This document shows, in pieces, positions 1 through 13,500 of a stretch of DNA of 64,000 nucleotides. The translations under genes were made by a program, and so were the position numbers. A model generated the notes under the pieces. The model worked only from the letters and a program-made list of their open reading frames with translations, was not told the origin of the DNA and searched no databases. Numbering within the stretch: the stretch's first letter is position 1; each line of letters begins with the position of its first letter. The stretch comes from Epiperipatus broadwayi (taxonomy: Eukaryota > Onychophora > Udeonychophora > Euonychophora > Peripatidae): positions 622,001-686,000 of the forward strand of contig JAQFVV010012544.1 of assembly GCA_028023455.1 (NCBI GenBank), read 5' to 3'.

Positions 1-743
1 ATCTACAATTTTTTTTTAAAATATAATGAATTGCAGAAATTCCAATGTAAGCTATTATTTCCCAAATTTATGTTTTTAATTTCATTTACAATAAAACTTT
101 TCAATTTTATTAAAATATATATTTTTATTGTAGACTTCTTTCTTTTTTTATAATAATAAATTTTCACAGTTTCTGAGATTATATTTTATAATTCACATTA
201 TCCCATGAGTATTCTTTGTAAATATTCTCCTTTGATTCTAATATTTTATACAAACTTCTCTTTGTTATGCAAATTAATATTGTCCTGGATATATACCATG
301 CACATTTTGAACCATAATATTTATTTTATAAGTTTCTAAAACCATTCCAATTAAAATTCATATCTATTCAATATCATTTATCATCATTGCTTACTTGATT
401 CTTTTGCTCTCATAATATTGTTCAATCTCTTGTTATCAACATACAAGTTACTTATCTTTATAGTAAACAGTTAAATAAAGTCTTACATAAAATGTAGATA
501 AAATATTCATCTAATTATTTTTCTCTTTTAGTTCAATCGATATCAAAACATCTTGCTACTTTTACGTCTTTTATTCATTATATAAAATTCAGCTATGAAG
601 TCCATCATATATACCTGCTTTAATAAAATAATAAACCATATTCCAACACATTTTATTTGATTTAAATTACTTATTAAATATACTTATGCTTGCTTTCTAC
701 TAGTATTAAATCTAGCTTTTCTAAGATAACTATTTTATTAAAA
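1..743. other. AT-rich DNA, nothing recognised
   Basis: No coding, RNA or repeat signal that I can support. Homopolymer T and A runs dominate. Confidence 0.6.
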
Positions 744-1055
744 TTATTTATTGCATTGCTTTTCGTTTTTGTAACTCATGTTCACATGAATATTTTTCTT
801 TCTGTTTATCCATATATTCCAATCCTGTCCATTATAGTTTTGATTACAGACACAGTGTAGAATTACATCAGCTTGCTTGGTAATTAACATATTATGTATT
901 GATAGAATATTCATTGTTTTCACATGTAATTCTGTTTTTATCATACAGTATGCTTGCATAAATTTACAACTTTTTTCTTCCATTGTTTTTGATAATTTAC
1001 ATGATATGATGATACCAATTAAATCTTTTTCAGAGACTGAATATTGGTTTGCCAT
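744..1055 (-). CDS. Unrecognised 103-codon open frame
   Basis: I do not recognise this protein. It is an uninterrupted frame of 103 codons starting MANQYSVSEKD. Unlike most open frames here it is not low-complexity: it has five cysteines (two as CVC), two tryptophans near the C-terminus (DWNIW) and a mixed charge pattern. No signal peptide, membrane segment or known motif is visible. No neighbouring exon or element feature supports it. It could be an exon, a fragment of an old element, or chance. I infer only weak coding potential. Confidence 0.2.
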   Translation of the reverse strand: MANQYSVSEKDLIGIIISCKLSKTMEEKSCKFMQAYCMIKTELHVKTMNILSIHNMLITKQADVILHCVCNQNYNGQDWNIWINRKKNIHVNMSYKNEKQCNK

Positions 1056-1961
1056 CAGCAGAGATTTTTAAGGTTTCTTTACTCTATTGTTTTCAAAAAA
1101 CTTTATAAAATAATTTTAGATTATTAGTTAAATACTAATTAGTTTACTTTTTAAACTAAAAAATAATAATAATTTAAACTAAATTTTATGGAAAGAACTA
1201 AATTATTTCCTTCCCATCCATAATTTTTCCAATCCATCCTAAAACATTGTCTACTTATTTTCTAAAACATTTCAAATTGCAATATCTCATTGGTCAATTC
1301 TTAAAATCATTTTACAATGAATATTTAATTAGTTACAGTTTAAATCATTTTTAAGTCAATATTATTCCTAGAAATATTTAGTGACAAACAAAAATATCTT
1401 TAATAAACAATATAAAAAACAATTTTAAACTAATTTAAACAATTTTAATTTTATCTTTTACAAATTAAATTCTAAATCGATTTTATACACCTTTCATCCC
1501 AAAATTAATAAAAATCAACATTATCTCAATTATTTTTTAAATAAATTAAACTTTTACCAGAAATAACCATTTCTTTATTAAATCATATGCGCATAAACAT
1601 GATTATATATATATAGCACATATATTATTTATAAATATTTTATTTTAACTTCTACAATTTTAAATATTATTTTAAAAATTTAACTATTAACAAATACTAT
1701 TAAGTTATATTTCATTATTTTTATTTTTTATATGCTTTTAAAATAAGTAACTTAACTAAAACTTTAAAAACTCATACAGATCAAATTTAAATGACCTTAG
1801 TTCAAACCCTAAATTACCAAGATAACTCTTATCTTTCCTAAATTTACAAACAAACATTTAATTTATAAAATTTAAAATTATTCACCTAAAATTTACTTTT
1901 AATTTCATTTATTATGGGATGTACCAATATAAAAGGGCCCAATATATAAATAACATTTTTA
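1056..1961. other. AT-rich DNA, nothing recognised
   Basis: Long A/T runs without open frames or repeat family members that I could match elsewhere in the window. Confidence 0.6.
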
Positions 1962-2030
1962 TCTGGTACAGTGGTTAATACATTATTTTACAAATCTATA
2001 ACCCTGAGTTTGAATATATTTTAATTATCT
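1962..2030 (+). repeat. Possible decayed tRNA-derived SINE head
   Basis: A box-like TGGTACAGTGGTTAAT near 1964 and B box-like GAGTTTGAATA near 2007 are about 43 bases apart, the spacing of internal pol III promoters in tRNAs. The flanks show no clear target-site duplication and no other copy was seen in the window, so it may be chance. Confidence 0.35.
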
Positions 2031-4689
2031 TTGGAAAAAAAAATTAGTAATTAATTTTTTTTATATATAAAGTTAAAAATTTCTGTCAGGTGACCCCACC
2101 GCCACCCCAATATTTAATTCAGCTACCTTTTTATTATTAGAATATTTTTAACTGAAAGCTAAAAGGCTCTGTGTTAATTTGGTTTGGGCAAATTGATATT
2201 AAATCACCAATAAAGGTATTATTGCAAAATAATACAGGCTTTATCCGTGGGAAAAAAGGCTTTATATTCTTGTGTGTGATGACTTATAATAATTAGCTTT
2301 TAGAATTATGCTTGTAAATATATGTAATGATCTAATTGTGTTGTTTTCACTTTTACATTTACTCAAAAAATAAATTTTCTTTGTTGCTTTAAATCTATTT
2401 TTCTTTAATCATGTTTTATGTCAATTTCAATCTTTGTTTAATTTTTTGTATTGAAAAATATATGTCTTGTAATGAGTTGCAATTAGTTATTGCTTTTTTT
2501 TCATACAGCTTGTTTTAAAGATTACAAGTAATCTTAAAATCTTAATTCATATCTTTAATAATGTTGCTTTGCATCTTGGCTTAATATTAATATAAAATCT
2601 ATCTTTAAACTGGATAATATCAGGTAGTTTTTTTCATTATTGTAAGTTATTGATTTGCAAATTAAAAGACAACTTACATCAATCACCCTCTACATGTTTG
2701 AAATCCTCCTTAAAAGAGTTGTCAGTATTAGAATAATTAATTGTCAGCACAGACTGGATATTCATATATATTCTGAATTATATTTTTGGTCTATATAATA
2801 GTAATATCTCTTCAAAGTAATATAGTTATCTGATGCTCATTACATTAATACAGGAATACCTTTGCTAAAGTTTTAATTCTTTTGCCATAATTTTAAATAA
2901 CTTAACTTCAAGTAAATGAGTTTATCTACTTTTTTGTTTTTCTAATTTTTTTTAACTTTAACATTTTTTTCTAATATATACATGTTAAAATTTTATTAAT
3001 TCTAATTTCTTACACAAGTTATTTTTTTTTCTATTACTTAATTTCCTCAATAAATAATTTATCTTAATGCTTATAAAGTCATGCAATATTTCTGCAACAA
3101 AAGAAATCAGCTGGATTTTGATCTAAAAACACTTTACTACTCTAACAATGTGCCTCTTTACACAGAGCAACTTTTAGATATTATTACATTAATAGTCAAT
3201 TTAGCTTTCATATCTTTTTAAGTTTAAATTTTTGATTTTTTAAAACTTTTTTAAGCTGTTTATATGAAGTTTTATTCAAAATAAAAATAATTAATCAGCC
3301 TCTTTATTAAATCTAACTTCGATGAATAACAGCCTACAATTTTTATTTTAAATTTTTATTATTACCATCAAATTCTCAAGCATTTAAAAGCATTAATCTG
3401 TCATATAATTTTCTGCCCAATAGATATCCCTTATCATGTTTTATTTGCTCTACTTTTATTTCCTTTTTTTTTCAACTCAAACATATTTATAAAGTCTCTC
3501 AATGTAATTAATATTTTATTAAAGTGACCATTGATTATCGATATGTATTGCCATAATGCCAGTAAATAAATATACACAATTAACGAAATTGGATTCTTAA
3601 TAAAAGTGTCATTCCTTTAGTAATTCACCTAAATAAATATTAAACAAACTGAATAAAGATAATCATATTACTTCTGTTTCATTATCCATCACTATTACTA
3701 AAAAAAATCTTTTAATAATCTGCTGTTTTATATACATTCTTTTTCACATTCATCTTTATACAATTTCACATTTTTTCCTTTTCAAAATGGGCAGTAAAAT
3801 TACACAGTTTATTCTGTGAAATTTCTTTTTAAAATCAAAAAGGTAAACTTCTACAAATGACTTTCTAAACTCAAAAAGAAAATAAGTTTTTTATAAATTC
3901 TTAATAAGAGAAGTTTCTTTTTTTATTTCTTTATCATTACTAGTTATGCTATCTTATTTCCATACTTTGTTCTTTTATCTTTTCTACATCCAAATTATTC
4001 TTCCAGGGATGCAAAAAGCAATTTTGCAAAATTGACTCATTTTTTATATACATTTCTACATTAAACTTATTTATAATTTAAAGATAAAATTAAGTATTTT
4101 TTTCTTCAAATAAAACGATTGGTTGCTGAAATCTTAGAATACTGAAAGATTGTTTTTATCATAGTTTAGATTATGAGAATATTTTACATGAACTGAATTT
4201 CTATTTATGTCTGTTTTCACAGTATTATAAAACTTTTCTCATCATCCATTCTTCTACGTAAAACTTTAATTTATATTCTGGAGAAATCTTATAAAAGTCT
4301 AATGAAAATAATTTGTGCATGCTTGTTTATCTGTATGTTTTCTTTTGATAAGAATATTATTCTTTAAGTAGTTCGTAAATAAATGTCAGCATTTTTTTAG
4401 ATATTTTTTTCTCAAACTAAAATTTTTTAAATTAAAACATCATATAATTTTAATAAATTTTGAACATATAAAGAAAGTATTATATGATTTGGAAATTCAA
4501 AGCAGTAATTACTTGAATCTATCTAAATCTTCTTTGTTCCTGATTGAAATAATGCATCACGTTTTGCTTGAGGTAATAATCCATTAATTAGAATTAAGTA
4601 ATATATATATTAAAAAATGTTCAACTTTATAAATTATCATTTACAATAAAGATAATATTTAATATATGTATATTGTCTACACTAAACTC
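2031..4689. other. AT-rich DNA, nothing recognised
   Basis: 2.6 kb of T-rich sequence with scattered poly-T. A small GC-richer patch near 2090-2110 (GTGACCCCACCGCCACCCC) has no identifiable context. No gene, RNA or repeat unit can be supported. Confidence 0.6.
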
Positions 4690-5035
4690 AGTGCAATTAT
4701 AAGGGATCTGAATTCATACCTTCAAACAGCTATTCAATCCATCTTATATAATTGATACATATGATCACATACATATGAAAAAATAAATGATGTGCAATAT
4801 ATATAAGTCATGCCAAAGCAGAACTCATCAGTTGTATATACAATTCCTGATCAGTTTATATTAAGATAGCAAATCTTCAAACTTTAATGGAAAAGCTTCA
4901 ATATATTCCACACTCTAACTCTTCAGCCATCCATATCATTGATATATTAAGGTCCTATGTATGAGAGATCAGATTGGCATAAGTTCAATGTGGGTATGAC
5001 AATAATATTGGCATCATCAAGAGCTTTGATCATTT
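4690..5035 (-). repeat. Repeat family A, copy 1
   Basis: Old copy of the family seen best at 28.85 and 37.97 kb. Shared landmarks are ACTCATCAGTTG and TCAGTTTATATTAAGATAGC followed by CAAATCTTCAAACTTTAATGG. Strand is given as the sense of the family's hammerhead motif. The ribozyme part (about 4800-4840) is too degraded to fold. The copy is joined head-to-head with copy 2 so that 4825-4940 pairs with 5050-5210. Confidence 0.75.
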
Positions 5036-5211
5036 CATCCTCGAATTTTCAATGATATGGATGGTTGAGGAGTTGGATAGTGGAGAATATTGGAGTTTGT
5101 TCATTAAAGTTTGAATATTTTCTCTTAATATAAACTGAGCAGTGATTGTATATATGTGTAGGAGATGGCAATCTGGACCAACTGATGAATGCTGGTTCAG
5201 CACAAAGTAAG
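5036..5211 (+). repeat. Repeat family A, copy 2 (inverted arm)
   Basis: Reverse-oriented partner of copy 1. It carries the inverse of the same landmarks (CTTAATATAAACTGAGCAGTG, then GATCTGGACCAACTGATGA-like text) and is cut off at 5211, where the family B palindrome starts. Confidence 0.75.
5160..5206 (+). ncRNA. Hammerhead ribozyme remnant (family A)
   Basis: CTGATGA at 5182-5188 is followed by a stem II of TGCT/AGCA with a GGTTC loop. The next core element reads CAAA instead of CGAAA, so G12 is lost, and the stem III/stem I strand is removed by the junction with family B. The motif is recognisable but should not be catalytic. Confidence 0.55.
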
Positions 5212-5838
5212 CACCTAAACATTCACAATAAAGATAGTAATCAATATTTTTCACTGCTGCCAAAGCAAGTGTCTCACCTTTTAATATCAAGAATGGAAAT
5301 CCGCTCTTACTAATAGTCTATTGAATATATATGGACCTTAAAGATTGCAACTTGAGCACAGAAAATGAAATATTGATACAATGAAGTTTAAATAAACTTC
5401 TTTAAACATGTCCATGTAATGCAGACTAATAAATAGTCAATTATAACATTACAAACTGTAATAATTTTAAATTGATCATGTATTATTTAAATAATAAGTG
5501 AAATAATAATTATCCCATTTAGCTTTAAGCATCATTTCACTTATTATTTAAATAATATATGAGCAATTTAAAATTATTGCAGTTTGTAATGTTATAATTA
5601 ACTATTTATTAGTCTGCATTACATGGGCATGTTTATCTCATGTTTAAAGAAGTTTATTTAAACTTCATTGTATCAATATTTCATTCTCTGCAGTCAAGTT
5701 GCAATCTTTAAGGGTCCATATATATTCATTGGACCATTAGTAAGAGTGGATTCCCATTCTTGCTATTAAAAGATGAGAAGGTTGCCTTGACAGCAGTGAG
5801 AAATATTGATTACTATCTTTATTGTGAATGTTTAGGTC
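5212..5838. repeat. Repeat family B, 627-bp palindrome
   Basis: Near-perfect inverted repeat: 5212-5504 pairs with 5534-5838 around a 29-bp loop at 5505-5533. Arms contain landmarks also found at 29.84-30.17 kb, such as AGTTTAAATAAACTTCTTTAA and AAGATTGCAACTTGA. Arms differ by scattered substitutions and short indels. The loop text (CATTTAGCTTTAAGCATC) occurs again just outside the palindrome at 5875-5894. No open frame beyond chance is present. Confidence 0.85.
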
Positions 5839-5899
5839 ATTACTGGTTGGTTTCTAATGGTTACATAATTATACCATTTAGCTTTAAGCATCATTTCAC

Positions 5900-5901
<2 letters not shown>

Positions 5902-5944
<43 letters not shown>
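5902..5944. repeat. (AT)n microsatellite
   Basis: About 20 uninterrupted TA units directly after a repeated copy of the family B loop sequence. Confidence 0.9.
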
Positions 5945-5949
<5 letters not shown>

Positions 5950-5979
5950 TAATGGATATCATTTATCTTTTTCACATGT

Positions 5980-6070
5980 ATGAAGTCATGTGTATCAGTT
6001 TTATAATATGGATTAGATAGCTGTGGGGAATTTGAAAGTCTGAGTTCAAGTCTCTTATAATAAATATAAT
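5980..6070 (+). repeat. Repeat family A, copy 3 (terminal fragment)
   Basis: Matches only the family end: CATGTGTATCAG, then GAAAGTCTGAGTTCAAGTC, compared with the same text at 29.49 and 40.24 kb. GAGTTCAAGTC resembles a tRNA B box, but no A box at proper spacing is seen. Confidence 0.6.
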
Positions 6071-6489
6071 AATGAATATTTTGGATTATTCATTTGTTTA
6101 TAAATACAAATATATTTATAAATATGACTTTTATAATGTTTCTTTAAAAAATTAAACTAAGAAAATCAGGAACACCATGAAAAAATGATCTATATAAATG
6201 ATGTCAGTTGTATAAAGAGCGAAGTTTATTTTGAGGATAAGTATAACCAGTATAAATGCGGTTCTACTTATGTTGAATGAAAATTATTAATATGTAGCTT
6301 GTCACTGTATAATACATTATATCTTATTGAATTCTTATCTGTTTTCTTAACTTTTGACAATCTTGATAGATGAGTTTCATTTTTTATAAGATCTCATATA
6401 ACTATTTCACTGAAAAATTACATGAAATATTTAACTTATTATAATTTATGGATGATTAAAATTATTAGTATTTATGATCTCATTATATA

Positions 6490-6700
6490 TATATATAAAC
6501 TTCTTTGTATCAATAATTCCAATCTCTGTGGTCAAGTTGCAATCTTTAGTGTCTATATAAATATATTGGACCATAAATAAAGATGGGATTCTACTTTATC
6601 GTTAAAAAGTGTTGTTGCCTTGATTGCAGATTGAGCATGTTGATTGTTATGGATATTGGGGTTGTATAAGTATAATAAAGTGAATATATGATGTTTCAGC
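6490..6700 (-). repeat. Repeat family B, copy 2
   Basis: Shares TTGTATCAATAATTCCAATC, GGTCAAGTTGCAATCTTTAG and ATATATTGGACCA with the reverse strand of 29.84-30.17 kb and with the right arm of the 5.5 kb palindrome. Single-arm copy. Confidence 0.7.
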
Positions 6701-9692
6701 AAAACAATACTTGCCTTCATCTGGGTGAAAAAACAGCAAAACCAAATGTTATTTTGACAAAACATTGATCTATTTTCTTTAATATTATTTTATTGAGCAC
6801 AGATGCTCCTGAAAACATGTTTTATAAAACATCTTTTGCCTGTGAGAATCTTTATTTCAATATATATATATATATACTTCGTGTTTGAATGTTAAAAATT
6901 ATGAACAAAATTTAAAGTTTAAAAAATTGTAAAATTAAATAACTATTATAAATGCACAAATGAAGATATACTGTATAATTAATCATAAAGTTAATTTGTA
7001 TTAAAAACAAAATATTTTCTAAAGATTGTAAAAAAAAAAAAAAGATAATTGATTCAATTTTTAGCTAAAATTAGTTTAAAAGCAAAAAGTGTTAAAAAGT
7101 GAAAATAATATTCTAGAAAAAGGAATTAAAATGCTTGTAAACAGATTACTAGATTAAGTTTAAGGAGATAAATAACTAATATAATTTAATTTAAAAAGCT
7201 GTTATTTCTGCTCAGAAATAAGTGTGCAAATAGAGTATTGGACAAATAAACTTGGATCACAGTGAAAGTAATCTATAGCCAATAAATCAAAGGCTCCAAA
7301 TGACAAGAGATCATAGGAATTTTACTGATAAGATAGCTCCAAATTGTGTAAATAGTGCTGAAAAGAATTCTAGAAAAAAATGGTGTGTTATACTTTTGAA
7401 GTGCATAAGATTTAATTTACCTTATGATTTTGGAGTGCTTACAATTATTCTGCTTAAATTAATACTTGCCTGCTTCCAGGATTCATCTTATGCTGTTTTT
7501 CTATAAGTTGAATAATTAAGCTACTAGTTCCAGCTATATCTACCATGCATGAATATAGAAACCATTATATGCATTGCTCTCCTGAGAAAGAATCTGTCAG
7601 CAACAGAAGAAACCAACATAATGTGTTCACTATGAATCAATCTCAGATAAGTAAAAGTCAGATATCCAATAGCTACCAGAAGAAACAACTATTAAACCAA
7701 AAGTGAATCTGCTGAATTCCTTTAATAAAACCTGAATATGGATTACAACCTTCCATCATAGCTATGATAAAGAATTATCTTTGTCAATATCTAAGGATTA
7801 AATGTGAATTGTGACATCAAAAGTATAAACTTTAAACTCATATTTAGTTAGTAATTTTTAATGAACTATGTTTTGACTAGTTATATAATTAATATGTTTA
7901 CAAGCAGATATAGAAAGAGATGGTAGTTTGCTCTCTCTATCAATAAGCATATAAAAATTGATCTACAAAAGGCAATTAGCTTATAATTTCTATCTTTTGC
8001 TATGATATTAATTGTTGATATGTCAATCAGTTATTTCCACTTTATTTATTTAATATGTTAACTCAGTAAATCTATAAACTATGAGTGAATGACAACTTAT
8101 GCTGCATAGATAAGCTAGAATAAGGTTATTGTTCAATTGACATTAGTTTGAGCCAACTATTCTTATATTTTTGAGATAGTATGATTGATAAAAATGGGTG
8201 GCTGTCTATCCTTCAATGGAGGTTATGCTAGTTACATCTGATTCTCATTCTTATGTAACACATTAGTATTAGATGACTGTAATATCATTAGTGACTGCTG
8301 ATCCCTCACAATTATTATCTTATTTAAACAGTGATGTGCTATAGATGATCAATTCCTACCACATATGTGACTTCCAAGTGCAGCTTTCTCCACAGCTATA
8401 TTTTTATATTAGTAGTTTTGTTGAATTTATCTTTTATGGATTTAAATTCTTATTATGGCATATTTTTGATAATTTTTAGTTTATTCATAGCTCTTTTAAA
8501 AGAGATAGGCTTAGGGGCACATTTCAACTTGTAGGCAGAAAATAGGCAAATTATAAAATATTTTAGTCTCTATATCCACTTCTTTATCAGAGATTCAATT
8601 TCAAGAAAGTAATCAAGTGATCCAATTAATACATATATATATATATATGATAAGTAGCAATTGAAAAGAATGTTAATGGCTTACTGTTTGCAATGTTGTT
8701 TTGTCTTTGCTATATCAATAAAGTCACTATTGACTTTTTTTTTCTTACAATAACTTCTACTAGGTGCTTGAAGTGTTATAATATGCCATGCTTTCAAACA
8801 CTGGTCTATCTTTATCTTAATAATCACTGCAATTTATTGGTGTCTTCCCTTCATCTTTGACTATTCAATTTTAATTAGCAAATATTGCTTTTTGGATGTT
8901 TATATACCTATAATCTTCCAACGCAACAATCCTTTTTTTAAATTGAAACAATTGTATATGTTTTTTTAAAAATATATTATTTTTTTATCAAATAATGATA
9001 TTTTGTGTTTTGATTAGTAGTTATTAATGATTTATTTTTTAGTAAAATTAAACATAATAAAGAAAAACAGCATAATTGTAATTATATTTTATTTTTTATC
9101 TTTAAACAATATTCAAACGTTAAATACTATTTTAGTATATAAAAATTGAAGCTTACATCTTTAAAATAAATAAATTATTAAAAGTATATTTATTACTTTA
9201 CAAACAAAAATAATTTCATACTTCCAACAATCTATTTATAAATAATGTTGGACATCCACCACTGTGTTTGAGGCATTTATTAGAAAGAAAGTTTTATTTT
9301 ATCACAGTCAAATTGCTCTCCAATTAAATTCAGTGCTGCTTTTTTTTAAAAAAATTCATACCACAATAAATATTAAATCACTATTAGATTATAATATTTT
9401 AAACACCTTCATTTAATTTAATTATAACAGCAAATTTGATTTAAATTCACTAAACTCTCTCACAATTCAGGGACCAATGAATTAACTATGTAAATTGTAT
9501 GATATTTCTTTATGCATATATAACTAATTTTTCATATATGCACATAAATGATTGAATATTATACATATGTTCCATATTATAGTTTTTATTGTATACTATC
9601 ACAATTCATTAAATGGACTACTACAAAAAGATTCAACAACTTTCAATATCTCACATAAACCCATTCTTTTATTTCCACTCATATATATATAA
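6701..9692. other. AT-rich DNA, nothing recognised
   Basis: No supported feature. A short frame around 7300-7506 has no motif. The tract 7260-7800 is a little GC-richer and more complex than its surroundings and may be an unidentifiable old insertion. Confidence 0.5.
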
Positions 9693-9839
9693 ATTACTTC
9701 AAATCCAAAATTCAAACAGACCAGCATAAAATAATATTAAAACACTACCAAAGGTTTCATTGCTTGTAGCAGTGAAATCTTTGGTAGTGTTTTAATATTA
9801 TTTTATGCTGGTCTGGTTGAATTTTGGATTTGGGGTAAT
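9693..9839. repeat. Fold-back (MITE-like) hairpin repeat
   Basis: Arms 9693-9759 and 9773-9839 are near-perfect reverse complements (67 bp each, a few mismatches) around a 13-bp loop. Landmarks are ACAGACCAGCATAAAATAAT on the left and its inverse on the right. No coding capacity and no clear target-site duplication. Confidence 0.85.
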
Positions 9840-10445
9840 TTTAATTATATATTGACTAGTTTAGCTTTATGCTTGTGATGTTTATATATATAATTTATTT
9901 ATTTTACTACTTTATTCTGTTTAAATCAATTGTATAACTTTACTATTCAACATTTTATCTAATTATTAGCTCATATAGTACTATCATTGTAATATATTTT
10001 TATAGAAACATTAAAAAATAAGAATTTTTAATTAAAAAATTAGATAAAGTTTTAATTATAACATTAACACTATTAATCCAATCTAAAATTACACAATCTA
10101 CCAACCTAATAACAATATTATTTATCCAATTTATGCAAGCATAAGTCAGACAAATACTATTGTTATTAGAAGGTCATGTGATTTTAGTAGCTTGCATTAA
10201 TTGTTGTCTTTTAGTACTATGGTTAACCCTTCATCAAAATTATCACACGGAAAATTTCCATCATATTTTTATATCTATAAGCCAATGAACATCTTTAAAT
10301 ATGTAAACATTGCTACAATAATATATTTTGAATTAATTTAAACATTCAAATAACATTTTAAGAAATTATTAGCTTTGACTAACATGTCAATAATATAAAG
10401 TATTTATCTTTTAATTAATTAAATTTATTTATTTGATAATGGATC
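9840..10445. other. AT-rich DNA with weak inverted repeat
   Basis: A degraded inverted repeat (about 10082-10120 against 10158-10196; TAATAACAATA versus TATTGTTATTA) is the only structure seen. Confidence 0.4.
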
Positions 10446-10541
10446 TTTTTTTCATGTGTCATAGCATCAACTGGGAAATCAACCCGCTAACCCGGGACAA
10501 CTACTTGTAAGGCAGCTGTGCTGACCTCTCGACCACTAACG
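10446..10541 (-). repeat. tRNA-derived SINE, copy 1
   Basis: On the minus strand it begins TAGTGGTCGAGAGGTCAGCA (A box region), continues to GGGTTGATTTCC (B box position) and ends in CATGTGTCATAGCA reversed plus a poly-A-like tail. The same family recurs at 30.65, 34.65, 43.52 and 46.74 kb. The target-site duplication is unclear here (GATCTT on both sides). tRNA-derived SINEs are known from cephalopods. Confidence 0.85.
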
Positions 10542-13500
10542 ATCTTCTTTAGTATTTGATTAGATATTGCAAAAATGATATTAATCAGTATAATTTGAAA
10601 TTGTAAGCATTGCCATTATAGTTATGTTATTGCTTTTTTAAAAATTGAATTAATTTAAAATGAAACTACAAAATCTACTCTTCAAAAATCCAAACTATTA
10701 ATTTACAGTTTTAATACTTTTTTCCATCTTCTTTATTCTTTATGTTACTTTGGCATGCGTAATTTACATATTTATGGCATGTATTCAATGATGTCATTCA
10801 TCTTTCTTTAAAATCTTATTTCTATCCTATTCTATAATAAAAAATTCCTATACTAAATCGTAAATTTTTTAGCCTAATAATTGCTATAAAGGTCACATAA
10901 TTTTAACAGAGGGGGGAAATGTTTTAATATTTGTTTCTAAAGATATAATTAATGTATATACTTTCATAAAAATGTCAATATATAAATATATCATGTATAA
11001 ACTTCTTGAAAAACGAGATGCAGAATTTTTAAACACATCACTTGATATATGAATATTGCTGAATAATGAATAATTTTGGTTCTTTCATTCATTTATTCGT
11101 GCTTGTAAAAGCTTCTTACAAACTATGCAATCTGTAGTCTAGAATGTCTTAATCAAATTACTATTAGATGGACAAGAAGAGATTTGATTTTTTTTTGTCT
11201 GTAGAGTTTTCATCAATATTCTGTCTGCATCTTGACTTCTAAAGATTTTCTAAGGTAACTAAAGAGAATCTTTTGGAAAGTAGTCGTCTTTTATATCAAT
11301 ACTTAAATACAAAACTATAAAAAGTAAAAGAAAGTTATATATTGATAAATCTTATTATAATGCAATTTCAAAAATAAATGAAAATAAAAATTAATTTTGT
11401 ACTTATGATAGCATTTATTGATTATAAATTTAATTATATTATTTTTACAATTTTTATACTATACATGTTTAATTATATATTTATTTAAATAATCAATGTT
11501 TTGAAATAAATGTCAAGAAGGTTTAATTTTTTTTTTTAAATCAATAATTTATTATTATAATCGTGAAATAATTTTGTTCCAATATATTTATTAATTTATG
11601 TGGCTGCAATTAAATTAAATGTTTTATCCGACTGGATTTCGATCCATTTCTATATAGCACGTAACAAATAACATCAGTTTAAATTAGTACTATTTTTTTT
11701 TTAGGCATCGCTATTAATTTATTTAAAATTAACTTAAAAGCAATTATAAATTCTATTATTAAATGAGAACTGAAAACTAACAAACTAAAATTTTAATATT
11801 ATATTTAGAAATCAGCAAACATTTATTAGCATTAGTCTCATTCATCTCTTAGATAAGATTTATACAGTATAAAATGTCAGAATTTGTTTCTCATGCAAAC
11901 TCATGTTCTGTATAGTCATTTTTCATTGCCAATACTAAGAAGATATGTAATAGTAGTACATTTAAGATCACCAACCAGACACAAAGCTGAAGAATATTAT
12001 TATAATTTTGCCATTACAATTAAAATAGTAATGAGAAGTCATTTTAAAATACTGTCAACATATTTATACTGATTTACATATTTTGGTCTATAGACTTGTT
12101 TTTAGATTTGCCTTAAGAACTATACATTTGTTTTTTTCTCTTTTTTGCCTGACAAATTCAAGAACATTTAGAGCAAAGATGAAAGTTATGATTTCCTTTT
12201 AGTGATTTATTAGCACTGTTTGAAATTAGATTATTGTATACTAAAATTTATTAATATTATAAAGATTGTAAATGATGACATGAGAGGAAACATTATTACT
12301 ATTGGTATAAAATCAATAAGCTTAGAAATAAAAATTATTGCAAAATATGAATAATTTCAATTTTATGTCAAAAGTTTTTAAAACAATTTGTAATAGTTTC
12401 ATGAAAATTGCTAACATATCACAATCTTTTATTCATCAACAAAAAACAATATTGATTTCATGTTTATTATTTTAGCACAAAGTATATGTATATGTTCATT
12501 TTATTCTGATTAGGGATAGAATAATAGTGCCTGATTTTGATCATTTAAAATTATGTCTATCTGCTAATGCAATTCATGTAGTTATTATGGAAAATTTTAC
12601 TAATTAGTGAAAAAAATTTCCCAGATATTTTGAAAAGTGACATACTTTAATGATTTATTCGATATACTTAACTGATCAAATGATTTCTTTACTTCAACTT
12701 TTAAAAATCTCTTCAAGTTCTGATAATCCCTATATTTTTTCTGATGTCAACATATATAAATTTCCACTTTCCTCCAGTTTATGCAACAGGATATAAATTC
12801 ATAATAAGATTTAATTCCTTGAACTTTTCAGAAAACAGTGTACAGATCACGTGATTACCTTTAAACTGTGCTATATAATTTTTAGAATAATATAAATTAA
12901 ATTTGATATTAAATATATAGTAGGTAGCTTTCACATTTTTTCTGTGGAATAGGAATAAATTTAATTTCTTTCAATTTATGAGACACTGATCAGTTTATCA
13001 GATTCATTGGAATAATTAAAGTACTTTTTCTATTGATTTTTTTTTTGGTACTAATGCAATGTTACCAAGTTTAGTGGTCTTATTTTTATGGAACGGTCTC
13101 AAATCTAATCTAGAAGTACTTTATTATTGAAAGCTTTTCACTTTGGGTACCTATCAAAAATGTCTTACTTTGTTTTTTCTAAATATCAAATGATTTTCAT
13201 ATAAATTTACCATTCAAGATGAAAAGAAAGAAAAATATTTTCTTAGCTTTTACCCTACATATTGAGTGCTTTACGCACTAAAGGTCCATCTTCCAGAATT
13301 ATTTTATTATACTATCATTCATTTGCATTATAATATTTACATTTTCACAGTAATTTGTAAGAGTAGTCGAATATTGCAGTCTCCTACATAATTTGAAATA
13401 ATATTTAGTGTGTGATGATATAATTGTTTTTAAATGTAATTGGCACTATCTTTTATCATCACTGTTCAATGTAAATATCATAAAAGAATCATTCTAAAAC

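Noticed and set aside
12450-13120. Possible degenerate LINE reverse transcriptase on the minus strand
   Set aside because: Only short suggestive peptides (ALVPKKK, VKKSFDQL); no motif B or C follows and stops are frequent.
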